Under the pieces are notes generated by a model, which did no database searches, was not told where the DNA came from, and worked only from the letters and a program-made list of their open reading frames with translations. DNA of 64,000 nucleotides from contig NC_052352.1 in assembly GCF_009727055.1 (NCBI RefSeq), positions 23,597,512 through 23,661,511 of the forward strand, given 5' to 3'. Each line of letters opens with the position of its first letter. Position 1 is the stretch's first letter. Source of the stretch: Benincasa hispida. Lineage: Eukaryota > Streptophyta > Magnoliopsida > Cucurbitales > Cucurbitaceae. Shown piece after piece: positions 11,897-23,335 of the stretch. The position numbers were made by a program, and so were the translations under genes.

Positions 11897-12119
11897 GGCG
11901 TCCAAGATTGCTCCACGGCCGACAGCTCCTACTTAGTCGCACGTCCAAGTGTCTTTTCCTCGCACCATCAACGCATTCTTACATCAGTGCAAGCCAAAGT
12001 GTCTTCTTCTCCTTTCACTAACGCAACCCTTAACTTTTACATGTCTTCTTATGCATCCACTCAATTTGCTTAAGGCTTAAGATTTCCTCCTAACTAGCCA
12101 TATGTCTGAATGACGTCCT

Positions 12120-13060
12120 CTATATGAGCTCATCTTTCATATGCATCCACAAACCCTTGAATGTTCAACGCATAGTATGTCATCAGCGCATAGTTGGCCA
12201 TCAATGCATAGTCTATAATCAGTGCATAGTGTAATCATCAATACATAGTAGGTCATCAACACATAGTAAGCAATCAACACATAGCAACCCTTGGTTTTCA
12301 ACATAGCACCATCGCAACCTAACTTACTCAGTCATAGCAAGCCTTAACCATCGCAAGAGCCAACCACCATGCATCCAACCTAGCCCATCGCATGGCCTAT
12401 GTCCAACGTATCCATCGTGTATGCCATCGTCAACTTCCAATGCATAACATGGTCGCACGGCCTCGACGTATATGACAGTTGCTTAGCATCAACGCATAGC
12501 TTGCTCGTCATTGACGCATGGTCGCTTGGCATGAACGCATAGCTCGCTTGGCATGGGCGCTTGGCATCGATGCACGAGACGCTCGGCAGCATCGACGCAT
12601 AGGACCCTCGATCGCAAGGCATCGATGCATGGGATGCTCGGCCCCATCGACGCATAGGACACTCGGCCGCATTGACACATAAGACGCTCGGCTGGTCCAA
12701 CGTGTCCACCGGGGCCAACGCGACCCTCGCGTTCGCGCACATCCTCGTGCCCTCGCATGCCCTCGTGCTATACCAACGCATCACCCTCGGCTGTCTTCCT
12801 TCAGCCGTATGGACGCATTCCACCGCGTCCAACGTATGCAACACATCCAACGCATCCCACATAGCCAACACATTCATCATCCAACGCATCCAATGCATAG
12901 CAATGCCTAGTCCAACACTTAGCCAATTTTTTCCTTGGCTTCCAATGCATGACAACTCTTGGCAATGCCTCTTGCCAATATTTTGGCCAATCATGCGTCC
13001 AACCTTACAAACGCATGGTTGCCTTTTCAACTTATGCGTTTATGTCTCCTAACTCTTAAC
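12120..13060. repeat. ACGCAT-rich degenerate short-repeat tract
   Basis: The hexamer ACGCAT or close variants, often as CAACGCATAG or CATCGACGCATAG, recur every 15-40 bases. The block 12480-12830 is markedly GC-richer than its surroundings. Long frames open on both strands here (12380-13030 minus, 12672-13052 plus) follow from the repeat and are not believed to be genes. Confidence 0.75.
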
Positions 13061-13250
13061 GCATGGGTTCTTTTGACCTTACACTTAACCAAATTTCATC
13101 AATTAATGCTTAATTCAAAATTACTTAAGGAAAATCTATTCGACACTTAGAAATTTCATTCACTTCAACATAGGATTTAACTTTCACTTAGTTAATTTCT
13201 TTAATCACCTGCTTAAGTAAGGAAAATAGAAATCCGGGTTTCACAAATTT

Positions 13251-13915
13251 GGTGGAAGCTAGGATTTTTCTTTTGCACAATAAAAATCCTTGTCCTAAAT
13301 GGGCTATAAGGAATATTTATATGGAGAAGGGTTAACCCCTTCTCAAAGTATTTCCTTTTCAACCCTTAATACTAATTAATTAAATCATCCTTATTTAATT
13401 AATTGACATACTAATTAAATAACCATACATTAAATCCTATTTAATATATAGTAAATTAATTAATACATAAACATCACATATTTATATATATCCATCTCTC
13501 TAACATTATAATTAATTATTCTTCATGAATCTAATTCACATGAGTTTAATATTTGAATCTCATTCAAATATTTCTCTCTTACATAATTTGGATTATAGCT
13601 CACATATATAATTAACCATTATATATTAATCTCATTAATATAAAATTTCCTCAATTAATTTGAAATATTTAAATCATTCCTAATTAGTATCCTTTAATGA
13701 GCTAACAAGTGGACCTTATGGACCTACAAATTAGAAGCTCCAATAATATAAGGTTAATTAATTAAACTTTTTAATCAAATTAATCAATATTCATTAACTA
13801 CCCACTCCACTAAAGACCGATAGCTGCACTCTTTGCATCGTAGATATATTTCTGCATCCACGGATATAACCAATCAACAGTGAGTCGATCTTTCACAAAT
13901 CACTCATGGAAGGAA
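13251..13915 (-). repeat. Copia type A LTR, continuation after nested insertion
   Basis: It contains the family core CTCCACTAAAGACCGATAG (13807-13825) and GTAGATATATTTCTG, which recur in all long LTRs of this window. Homology stops after CACAAATCACTC near 13905, where gag-protease sequence begins, so the 5' half of the LTR is deleted. Confidence 0.8.
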
Positions 13916-13939
13916 TGTGATAAACATTTTCAAGTAAAA

Positions 13940-14612
13940 TGAATCTATCTTCAATAAATAACTTCATATCTCCCACTACTTTAGCTGAAACAATCTCATC
14001 AGTCCCTACCTTAAAGGTTGTTTTGCCTTCTGTAAGTTACCTTCAGGAACTAGTTTCCTGAGCGAAAGCGCAAATATGATTAGTGGTACCTGAATGTAAT
14101 ATCCAGGTCAATTTATCATTTTCCACTAAAAATGTCTCAGTGACAAGTAAATCATATTTACTTTATTGTGCTTTCTTAGTTTCCTTATCTATGACATTCG
14201 AGTTTATTACTTTTAACATATCCAAAACTTGTTCATTAACAGAGGTTCTATCCTTTATGTCATGGTTATAAACATCTTCAAGAACATTGTTCCTGACAAT
14301 TTGTTCAAACAATGTTTGTAACGAATCAATGATTTCTTTAGTAGAAACTATGTTCTTGAACTTCTTAGCTAGTATGTCGGATATATTTGCTAAGATATGG
14401 ATTTAGGCCTTTTCATTTGCCTTAATTCACCTGTCATATTAATTCCAAACTCTTTGGTTTGCAGATGAGCTAGGAGATGAAAGACATTCCTCTGTTAGAT
14501 TTCAAATCATCATCTGTTAGTATTTTGTTTATATTTGATGTTGAAAAATTAAAACTGTTAAACTTATCTAAAGGAAGTTTCAGAAGCGAGTACTTTAGAA
14601 GAATTCGACATG
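13940..14612 (-). pseudogene. Shortened copia gag-protease
   Basis: The likely start is an ATG complementary to CAT at 14610-14612 (reading MSNSSKVLASETSF). A gag block about 14310-14420 reads ILANISDILAKKFKN, the equivalent of the block at about 54880-54930. The protease context W-I-L-H-S-G-T-T-N-H lies near 14070-14115; its catalytic Asp has become His. Between them only about 230 bases remain, with no CCHC zinc knuckle, whereas a copia gag normally carries one there. Several stops are present. Downstream the sequence jumps straight into LTR. Confidence 0.75.
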
Positions 14613-16340
14613 CTGAAAATATAAACAAAATCTAATCAATAAATTGCTTTTAAATCTAAATTTTTTTTTTAGCAAAAGTCATAATGTACCCAAATTTCAT
14701 TATTTATTTGCAGCGATACTTTAGTGAGTCAGAATAGATGCTGTCGAGGGGTAGTCAAATTCTCCTTCACTAAAGTAAGATATCCTTGACTAAATACTAA
14801 CTCTAGAATAACTCTTACTAATACTTAGTAATTTTTGTAAGTGTAACCCCCATTTACAGACCTCAGAGGTTAGCCTCAATAATGCTACCGAATTGGAAAG
14901 TCAAGGTTGGGAATAGACCTAAGAAATCATATTCATTTATGGAGTTTGAGTTGTTCTGAATCCTATGTTACAACCCCCCGAGGGGATAGCCGCTGTAAAA
15001 TGAATAGCTTATGTTGCCTAAAAACAACAAGTAAGCATAACATATGAATCTCACAGTCCAAACTAATGGAAGAGACCGCAGGATACATTGACACACATCC
15101 GTTGCCCATTTACTATGAACTGCTTCCCCTATTCATCTTGCTATTGACCCATGCAAACACTTTTTGAATGAAGGTCACTCACAGGGTGACACGAAGCCGA
15201 CAATGTATCTCACAGTGTGAATTCTTAGGGACGTAAGAGCTAAGAATAATATATTGTATATGTTATTAATCTCCCATTGAAGTGTTCTATTTGCTTCGGG
15301 TAAATATTTACTTAGGTATATTTCGGCTAATAAAACAACCTAAGTCTAGGTGATTTTCCAAGTATAATGTTTATATTTGGATTTAATCTATGATGTCTAG
15401 ATGATAAATCAATTTTAAAACCTCACATCGCTCACACATGCTTAAAACTAGGTTAACAATGCTAAAAAACCGGCTAAAATCCCCAGATAGCAGGTGTTAC
15501 GTAAACCGTTAACTTAAGTACCTCCAGCCTTATACAGGATTTTAGCTTGGGTGAGTTTGTAACCAAAGTTATACAAGATAACGGCCTATTTTTACTATTT
15601 AAAACAAGTTGTTATTAGTTAACCCTAGATGAGCATATATCTTATCTGTTTATGAATTTTAAATATCTAAACCATTTTTATAACAATTCATAAAACTGTA
15701 GACGTGCTTTTCATCCACAACAAACACCAAGCATTTCAACATTTAATATAACTATTTATATTAAAAGTATGAAACCCGAAATCATTCATGCATATTATAT
15801 ATTATAACAAACTATAACATATTTGCAATGCATGATACATGCTTCCTATTGTGGGATTTTAAATCTACATGGCATATTATATACACATACAAGATTATTT
15901 AATTATAACATACATTCATAATGCATAAATAATTAAATACACATTGATATGGACCAGTTCTGGCATCCTAAGCAAGCAAGCAGTCTAAATTATTACAATA
16001 ATAATTAAAAACACCTCCAAAAGCCTCCGAACTTCATGAATCGACTTGAACGAGATCCGAACTGGACCTCAAAGGCTCCAAAATGGTATGAACTGGTCTA
16101 AAACTGGCTGAATCGGGCCTTTTTGACTTGAACTGACTTAATCGGTCTACTTGAACCACCAATTCATTCGCATGCATGCCTTTTGGGTTGCGATGAACAA
16201 TGTTGCAACCTCCCAGCATTACAATGCCAAAAGAATATACTTCATTTTTCGGCTGGTTGAAGAACAACATTGCAACAATGCAAGGCAGTAACTTCTTCTG
16301 CTGCTACCAATTGCTGAGCTTGCTTCGAATTTTCTTCAAA
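14613..16340 (-). other. Copia 5' leader (untranslated)
   Basis: No gene is seen. Parts match the leader of the large element: 15060-15230 resembles 58790-58965 (shared GACACACAT, TATTGACCCAT and ACAGTGTGA or CACTGTGTGA strings), and 15780-15960 resembles 61280-61850. The order is conserved, so this is a homologous leader. The 16020-16160 part is a run of GAACTGG-like repeats. Confidence 0.6.
16034..16270 (-). pseudogene. Possible protein-kinase fragment in leader
   Basis: A 78-codon minus-strand frame starts with the stretch PKNEVYSFGIVML, close to the D-V-Y-S-F-G block of plant receptor-kinase subdomain IX (here E replaces D). Nothing else of a kinase (no glycine loop, HRD or DFG motif) is visible, and the remainder has no likeness I recognise. 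It lies within 100 bases of the primer-site-like sequence. It could be a captured exon scrap or chance. Confidence 0.2.
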
Positions 16341-16350
16341 TGATACCAAA
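16341..16350 (-). other. tRNA-Met-type primer-binding-site remnant
   Basis: Inverse reads TTTGGTATCA, matching the first nine bases of the usual copia site TTGGTATCAGAGC and then decaying. The adjacent LTR end (TGTCAACA on the minus strand) begins six bases away at 16357. Confidence 0.55.
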
Positions 16351-16500
16351 TGATGGTGTTGACATTCAACATGCGGAAGCAATTAGGATCTTAAATTGGA
16401 AGGTGGATTCCAAAATGAGAATGACCTAAGGAGAATAAGGAAGATTTCTCTGGTTTTTATGTTTGCATGAAGAAGAACTGTATTTGGACTTCAAGTGGAG

Positions 16501-18511
16501 AATAAGAGTGGATCAAATTCGAGTAAATAGCCAAAACATTCTATAGTATACAGATAAGGTTGAGTACCTTATTCTAGAAACCTATTGAATGCGGCCCACT
16601 TTGTATTTAGGACAAACAATGTGATCCTGAATCGTTTATGTGGAGACATGCGAGTGGAGCGTTCTGTGCAAAGAGTTTGCATAAGATCGGACCAAGAAGT
16701 AAGTCACTCTTATTTTATAATGTTGTTTACTGTTTAAGATTGACTATTCCAAAGGGATGACTGACTGTTTCAAAGCGATGACCTAGGTAACTCGATCTTA
16801 ATCCTGAGCTAACTATGAACTCTTGTTTATTCGGGATTATCCTTAGATTTGCATAGGTGAGGGTTGGCTCAACAACGCCGGCTTAATAAGCCTCCCATTT
16901 CAGGGGTAAGATCGAATAGATAGTTGGGGACATAGAATGCAAGACGAAATTCATGCCTACCCGATTTAGGGATAGGAGAAAGATTATTCTTTCAAGTATT
17001 GAATCCAGGTCTTGAATAAGGGACTCTACCCTCTCACTGGGCTGAGATAGATTTGGTTTAGTGACTAGATCACAAACCAGTTGTTCATTAGAGGATTAGT
17101 AGGAACATAAGAAACAAGACGTAATCTCGGGGGTAAAACAGACATTTGACCCAACCATTATTACGAACAACTTCAGACTTACTAATTATGGTTAAATCAT
17201 GTGGACATAATATATCTATAGTGAGGGGAGTACAACTATGGGCTTTAATGGAGTGACCCATTAGTTAATGAATGTGAGTTAATTTGGTATAATGAGTTGA
17301 GCCAATTAATCTCGGATCATTGGAGTCCATGCATGATCTGTAGGTCCGCGAGGTCCCCCTACTAGCTCGTAAATGGATTAGCTTTAGAGTAGCGTGATAA
17401 GTTAATTTGAAATACTCAAATTAGAATTAAGGGAATTAGTAATTATATGAGATATAATTACACGTTTAAATTTAAGAATTAAACAGAATAGGAGAATTAA
17501 TATTTAAATATAATTTAAATATATGAAGGTGGATTTGTGTAAAATTAATTTAATATTTGATATTAAATTCATTAGAATTAATTAAATTAATTAATTAATT
17601 ATTATTAATTTTATTAGAAAAATTAATTATTGAATTAATTTTGTAAAATTAATAAAGATTTTATTTTTTGAAAAGAAAATTAATTTTAAAAATCAAATAT
17701 GAAAAAGAATAGAAAATGGAAAATCCCAAAAAGTGGGATTTTTTCACTTTCTATTGAAGTAGCATGTTCATAGTTCCACCATGAATTTGAGTCTATCTTC
17801 CAAGCATGAGCTACAATACATGCAACAATGGTATTTGCATGATAGTCATGCAATAAATTAAGAAGATTGGGCTGAGAATCGGTGATGCCATTGACAGTTT
17901 TTTTACTAAAAAAGCTTGAGGTTGAAAAAGGTCTTCAACAATGATCATGCAGTAACCCAATCTCCAAATTCCCTTAATCCAAGCTTATTTTGAGTCCCAC
18001 AACTCAATCTAAAGCTCCAAGAGAATAGTGGGGAAGATCTTGAGGTGGTCTACAACAAGATTTGGAGAAGCTTGCAGCTAAAAATCAAGATTTCAAGAAG
18101 TTCTACAAAGGTATGATTTGAAACCCATTTATTACTATTTGAGCATGCTTTAGTTACTACCAAAATTAATAAATTAGAGTGCATATTGATCCTTGTTACT
18201 TCCACTACTTGCTGATATATTCCAACACCAAGTTCTTTGGAATCTTAAAGAATAGCAAGATAACTTTGTTGGTGGTGTCCTTCATCATTGAAGAAGTTTG
18301 AGATCGTTGATAACAGTAGAAGAGGAAAGTTAGAAGAATTAACAAAGGTAACTTTTGATTTCTTTTCTTCTCTCTTTTCTAGCATGCTTATAGTTTTGGT
18401 TGAACATTTATCCTACAAATGCATGTTTTATTTGACTGTTTTTGTTTCCATAAAAATCAAATGTCTAAATGCAAGGAGTTCACACATCTCCATGGGAATT
18501 CAATTCCTTCA
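16501..18511 (+). repeat. 5' LTR, chimera of type B body and type A tail
   Basis: From 16501 (AATAAGAGTGGATCAA) to 18226 (..ATTCCAACA) it follows the type B LTR, the same sequence as the inverse of the solo LTR at 50166-52095. From about 18230 to 18511 it follows the tail of type A (AGTTCTTTGGAATC, also at about 21106). The first roughly 195 bases of the LTR are missing. The AT-rich part 17400-17720 is non-coding. Confidence 0.75.
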
Positions 18512-18513
18512 AT

Positions 18514-18526
18514 TGGTACTAGAGCC
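18514..18526 (+). other. tRNA-Met primer-binding site, decayed
   Basis: Reads TGGTACTAGAGCC, two changes from TGGTATCAGAGCC, two bases after the LTR end. Reverse transcription would start here from an initiator tRNA-Met. Confidence 0.7.
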
Positions 18527-19039
18527 AGCTTTTTGTTGCATTTTGATTTTTTTTTCAACAAAAATAATTCATGAGGTGTGTTATTTTTCTTCATTTTTCT
18601 TGAAAATGTATGAGTTTTGCTTCATAGATAATTTCATTTATTGGCACCATAGATTGTAAAATTTTATGTTGATTTGATCAATGTAAGAACCAATTGTTTG
18701 GGCATTTTTATTTTTGCAATCGAGTTTGTATTTTTGGGTCTTTCATGGTTAGAAACAAAGCTGTCTAGAGCCCAAATTTTCAAAGAAAAACAGAGGACTT
18801 GCTTCTGTCTTGCGATGCCTGGAATCTTGGCATGCGGCGAGATGACATGCAATGATGGCTTACGACAGGATGCATTCCATGCAATGGAGTGATGGCCTTA
18901 CAAAGAAGAGGAGCTTGAAGATAAGTGCGCCAACGCATACCATGCGTCAACACTTACAAGACTGGACGCAAACCCATGTGGCAGGTAGCATACCCATGGC
19001 AGCGAGTCGATGCCCATATGGTGAAGGGACTTAAGCACG
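18527..19039 (+). other. Mosaic interior of copia derivative A
   Basis: No copia protein is recognisable. The part 18800-19030 is rich in ACGCA/ATGCG words (for example CCAACGCATACCATGCGTC), which are otherwise typical of the gypsy LTRs at 23774-25638, 55062-57136 and 59057-60614. It appears to be captured sequence. Confidence 0.5.
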
Positions 19040-19291
19040 GTGGATGCAATGCTCACAATCACATATGTTGGGATGATGCCCATCGCACTTTATTATGATG
19101 ATAATGGTGTTATCGCAAACTCCAAAGAGCCTTATAGCCACAAACATAGAAAGCATATAGAGCGTAAGTATCATTTTATTAGAGAGATTGTGCAACGGGG
19201 AGATGTAATCGCACACAGATTGCCTTGGAGCACAATATTGTTGATCCACTTGGAGGGTATGGGTCTACGAGATATGAGTCATCTAAGCTAG
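19040..19291 (+). pseudogene. copia RNase H C-terminal fragment
   Basis: The frame contains ALYYDDNGVIANSKEP, HKHRKHIERKYHFIREIVQR and GDVIAH, the C-terminal half of copia RNase H; the usual CDN context reads D-D-N here. It is close to the intact-looking version at 49919-50160 of the large element. The last residues leave the family frame. It flows into the double purine tract region before the 3' LTR. Confidence 0.85.
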
Positions 19292-19445
19292 AGCAAGTGG
19301 AAGATTTTATTGGATATATTGTATGCCCTAGTTTATTATATTGTATATTGATACTTTACTTTACATTTTATATTGATACTTTACTTTTCCGTTCGTCTTT
19401 TATTGTATTTTAATAGATTTCACTAGCTTTAGACAAGTGGGAGAT
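19292..19445 (+). other. 3' untranslated region with two polypurine tracts
   Basis: A first GCAAGTGGAAGA tract (about 19297) and a second AAGTGGGAGAT tract (19435-19445) are about 137 bases apart; the second abuts the LTR. The large element on the minus strand has the same arrangement (49803-49918). Confidence 0.7.
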
Positions 19446-21383
19446 TGTTGGGATTGAATTCCTAAATCTAGTGTATCTCGTGGTGTATAGTTTTGTTAAC
19501 ACAAATTATTTGTCTAATAAAATCAAAACTATTTTATCTGACATTTAGACAACATTAATTCAATCCAATAAACTAAGATCCAAGATTATATGATGTCACT
19601 TGAACAGTATGTGGTTGACATATAGGTAGTTCTTGTTCAAGTAATAACCTAAAAGGTCTGCAGTAAATGGATGAAGGTTGGGTGCTTTATCTTGGTAATA
19701 CTGCAGATATAGCCCACTTTTTAATTGTTAAATGAAATGTAAGTGCTACAAATAATATGAACCACGTTGTTCATGCAAAGACATGTGAGTGGGAGAATCT
19801 TGTATAATAGAGTTTATACATAGACTAGACCACGAAATAATTAGTTTATCTTTATAACACCATTACTTGAAGAAACTAATATTTCACTAGGATAACCATA
19901 GGAGACTTGACCTTAATCTTAAGTGAGTTGTGAACTCCTATTTATGACGGAAATCCTTTGATCTGTATAGGTGAGAGTGACTATGATAGCCGACTTAATA
20001 AGCCTACCATTTTAGGGATTTGCCTGATTAGAGAGCTGGAAACACATCTACAGAAGATAGAATTCACTTCTCATTCCTTTGGAAAGTAAATAAATTGATC
20101 TCTTAATAACTGATTCTGGGTCTTAAACAATGAGGCCTCAACCTCTCACTGACCTAAGAGATGTTAGTTTATAGTTGGAGTATAAATTATTTGTTCATTA
20201 GAGGAATTAGTGGTACTTAAAGAGTTAGATGTAACTGCAGGGGTAAAATGGTATTTTGACCTAACTGTAGTTACGAGCATTTGTGAAGGGTCGTCGCTCT
20301 GTTAATTGGTTATATCTATGAACACGAAAATATATCTATAGTGCAAAGAGTGTAGCTATCGGTCTATAGTGGAGTGATCAATAGTTAATGAATATTGATT
20401 AATTGGATTAAAAAAGTTTAATCAATTAATCTCATATCATTGGAGGTTCTAATCTGTAGATCCATAAGATCTTTTTGTTAGCTCAATAAAGGATAGTAAT
20501 GAGAAATGATTTAAATTGTTCAAATCAAATGAAGAAAATTTATATTAATGAGATTAATATATAATGGTTAATTATAGATATGATCTATAATCCAAATTAT
20601 GTAAGATAGATATATTTGAATAAGATTCAAATATTAGATTTATATGAATTGTATTCATAAAGATATGTATACATATAAATATGTGATATTTATATGTTAA
20701 TTGACTCCATATTAGATATGATTTAATTGATTAATTAATGGTTAATTAATTGATTAAGAAATAATGGAGATTGGAGGTTAGTATAAATATATGATATTTA
20801 TGATAATTATTTAAGTGTATATTAAGTAGAATTTAGTATATGGTCATTAATGTGTCAATTAATTAGAAAAGCGTAATTTAATTAACTAGCACTAAGGGTA
20901 TAAAAGAAAATACTTAGAGATTGGGTTAACCATTCTCCATATAAATACATCCTTATAGCCTATTTAGGGCCAAAAAAAAAAAAAAGAGTTTTTTTATTAA
21001 ACAAAAAGAAAAACCTAGCCTTCAAGCCTCCACTTTCTCTCTAACATCTCTCTAATAATTCTCTACTCTTTTCCTCCTCAAAAGTTCTTGGAGACCACTC
21101 TTTTAAGTTCTTTGGAATCCTAGAGAATAGCAAGGTAACTTTGTTGGTGGTGTCCTTCATTGAAAAAGTTTGAGATCATTGATAATGGTGGAAGAGGAAA
21201 GCTAGAAGAATCAACAAAGGTGAGTTTTGATTTCTTCTCTTCTTCCTCTTTTCTAGCATGCTTAGTTTTGTTTGAATGTTTATCCTACAAATGCATGTTT
21301 TATTTTACTGTTTTTGTTTCCATAAAAATCGAATGTCTAAATACAAGGCGTTCATACGCTTCCACAAGAATTCGATTCCTTCA
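19446..21383 (+). repeat. 3' LTR, type A, complete (1938 bp)
   Basis: Starts TGTTGGGATTG after the purine tract and ends TTCCTTCA. It carries the family core (AGTGGAGTGATCAATAG near 20368, the inverse of the CTCCACTAAAG block). It serves as the reference for the type A LTR in this window. An A-run at 20972-20985 and a CT-rich stretch near 21030-21080 lie in the downstream part. Confidence 0.85.
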
Positions 21384-23335
21384 TGACTTACGTCCACTCC
21401 TTGTATTGAACAAGAAATGGTGAAACTATCAAGATTCTTCATTTTATCAAGGATATTGTTTTTAACAAATGCAATGCATTCTTGCGTTAAGGCGACAATA
21501 GTGAAATATTAATATTGACAAAATGTCTTTTAGAAATTTAGCATAATTTATCATTTATTCAAGAGCTTCCAATAGTGAAATATTAATATGGAACCGTTTA
21601 AGCACATTAAGGATACGTCTAAACTATTTTTCATCGTTCTTTTTCTTTAGTCTATAAGGAAAAGGTGGAGATGGACGTAACTCAGGTGTTGCGCTTAAGT
21701 CGAAGTATTCGTAGATGAGATTTTGCTTTGATTATCATGTATTGACTCTTGCTCCATTTCCTTCCTGCATTGGGTTGAGTCATTCTACATCGATTTCATT
21801 TATGTTGAATTTTCTATGATTTGTTAGTCATTGGTTTTAGTTTCATCAAATAGTGGTGGGTTTGATGAGTTTTTTATCTTTGATTTGTTAGTGGTTATTC
21901 CTATTTCTTAGTGTCACAGCCTGACAGTGCACTTTTCCTGAACTTTCTTGGTTTTTAAGAACTTCCATATTACCTAACAATGTTCCTCTTGGCTAGTTCT
22001 TCAGCTCTCCAGCTATCTGACACATTTGAAGCTCTAAGTTGCATATTGATGATGCTTGGCTTTGCAAAAATACATCATTCTCTTGCATGTATTCTTTAAT
22101 AGAGCTTTCAGCTGGGGTGAGGAACTCGATGCTTGTTGTGGTGAGTTTGCAATGGTTGATGTATTTGGTGTCCTTGGTGGAACCCAAGTGATCCACCTCT
22201 ATTTGTTTATTGTTCGCCTTGTTGTTCTGACTGTTGTTGCAGATTTCCACCCATGAGAAATTGGGATGGTTTCTCCATCCAGGATTATAAGTATTCGAGT
22301 AAGAATTATTCCTGATGAAACACACAGATTGTGTATTAAGCGAACACATGTCAAATGTATGTGGTTCCCCAAAACAAACTTATCCTGTATCAACGTGGTT
22401 CACCGCATTCACTGGTTTGTTGATCCCTAGATTGACTTTACTCAAAGCCATAGTTTGTAATAAGTTGTTCATGCCAACCATTTGAGTATTAGTGCGGTAA
22501 CTGCATCATTTTTAGTTGTTCCTGAATTATATCCTCGTCTGCTTGATCTTGAGTTGTAGCCATTATCCTTCTATTCCTCGTGGTTCCTTGAAATTCTATC
22601 CAAAATGACCTTTGCTTCAGTAGAAGTCTTGTCTAATAGGCTACCTGTTATAGCAGCATTGGCTGTTATCTGTGATGCTTCAATTAGTCTTTCGTAGAAG
22701 ATCTCCATTTGTACATAATCTGCTAGACTGTTATGTAGGTAATTTCTTACTAACCTCTTATATTTTTCCCATGCATCACTCAATGTTTCCCTGTCCCTCT
22801 ATTTAAAATTAATAAAATATTGTCTTCTTTTTGCATTCTTAGTGGGTGGTAACTATTTTTTTCATAATTTCTCAACCATCTGCTCTCAAGTGATGATCTC
22901 ACTCGGTTCAAACGAGTAGGCCCATTGTCTTGCTTCTTCTCTTAAAAAATAAAGGAAATAAGGATAATTGAATCTCCTCTATTGTGATATTTGAGATTAC
23001 AAAGGTGTTTCATATTTCAATGAAGCTTTTTAAATGAGCATGAGGGTCTTCGTCTGGTGCACCTCCAAATTGTCTGGCTGTTTGGATCATTTGGAGCATA
23101 ATTAGCTTTATCTCAAACTTGGCCCCCTTAAATGTTGGTCACATAATCCTTGGTGAAAACTCATATAGATTAGAAGATGCATACTCCCTTATAGGCATAT
23201 TCCTATCATTTGCAAGGAGCATTGGGTTGTCCTGTGCCAATGCGTTATTGGCGTTATTGACCGCATTGTTGGCCACAATTGATACATTCTGATTGTTTTG
23301 CTGATTTCCCATTGTTCTAAGGAGCAATTGCAACT
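21384..23335 (-). pseudogene. Ty3-gypsy (Athila/Tat) gag-protease remnant
   Basis: N-terminal blocks near 23139-23215 read MPIREYASSNLYEFSPRIM. The retrotransposon gag domain follows at 22571-22783 (MSDAWEKYKRLVRNYLHNSL..). Next comes the NPGWRNHPNFSW block (about 22250-22290) and an LELQMCQIAGELKN block just above 21993. Frame-shifted sequence at about 21384-21700 resembles the segment before and into the aspartic protease (HINISLLEALE, YAKFLKDIL). Many stops and shifts are present, so no protein is made. The catalytic part is lost at the junction with copia A. Confidence 0.85.

Larger units (their letters stand above)
10495..13245 (-). mobile_element. LTR-type insertion (solo LTR or LARD-like), 2.75 kb
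   Basis: The plus strand starts TGTCACACCCCG and ends CCGGGTTTCACA, so both strands begin TG and end CA and the outermost bases are near-inverted. A perfect 5 bp target duplication AATTT flanks it (10490-10494 and 13246-13250). It sits inside the copia LTR, whose sequence continues on both sides. A minus-strand TATA box lies at 11889-11896. No coding domain is seen. A CTGATACCAAT string at 10606-10616 is the inverse of a tRNA-Met primer site, so a primer site may lie very near one end; this is why a compact non-autonomous element remains possible beside a solo LTR. Confidence 0.8.
10147..16500 (-). mobile_element. Copia relic D with nested insertion
   Basis: Read on the minus strand from high coordinates: a truncated 5' LTR (about 16357-16500), a primer-site-like TTTGGTATCA (16341-16350), a long leader (to about 14613), a shortened gag-protease (14612-13940), and a 3' LTR joined by deletion at about 13915. 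The 3' LTR runs to 10147 and is split by another element at 10495-13245. RT, integrase and RNase H are absent. The leader and gag are homologous in layout to the large element at 47810-64000. The two LTR ends are of different types (see findings), so this may be a recombinant. Confidence 0.7.
16501..21383 (+). mobile_element. Short-interior copia derivative A
   Basis: Plus-strand order: chimeric 5' LTR (16501-18511), decayed primer site (18514-18526), 0.93 kb interior, polypurine tract (19435-19445), 3' LTR (19446-21383). The interior keeps only the C-terminal RNase H piece and foreign-looking sequence, so the element is non-autonomous. It ends with ..TTCCTTCA at 21383, directly against the protease of a gypsy remnant, into which it was apparently inserted. 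The left target duplication cannot be checked because the 5' LTR start is truncated. Confidence 0.8.

Noticed and set aside
12380..13030. 216-codon minus-strand open frame, with another open frame of 126 codons opposite
   Set aside because: Both come from the ACGCAT-rich repeat, which lacks stops in several frames. Residue composition is repetitive (C, M, H, R) and no domain is seen.
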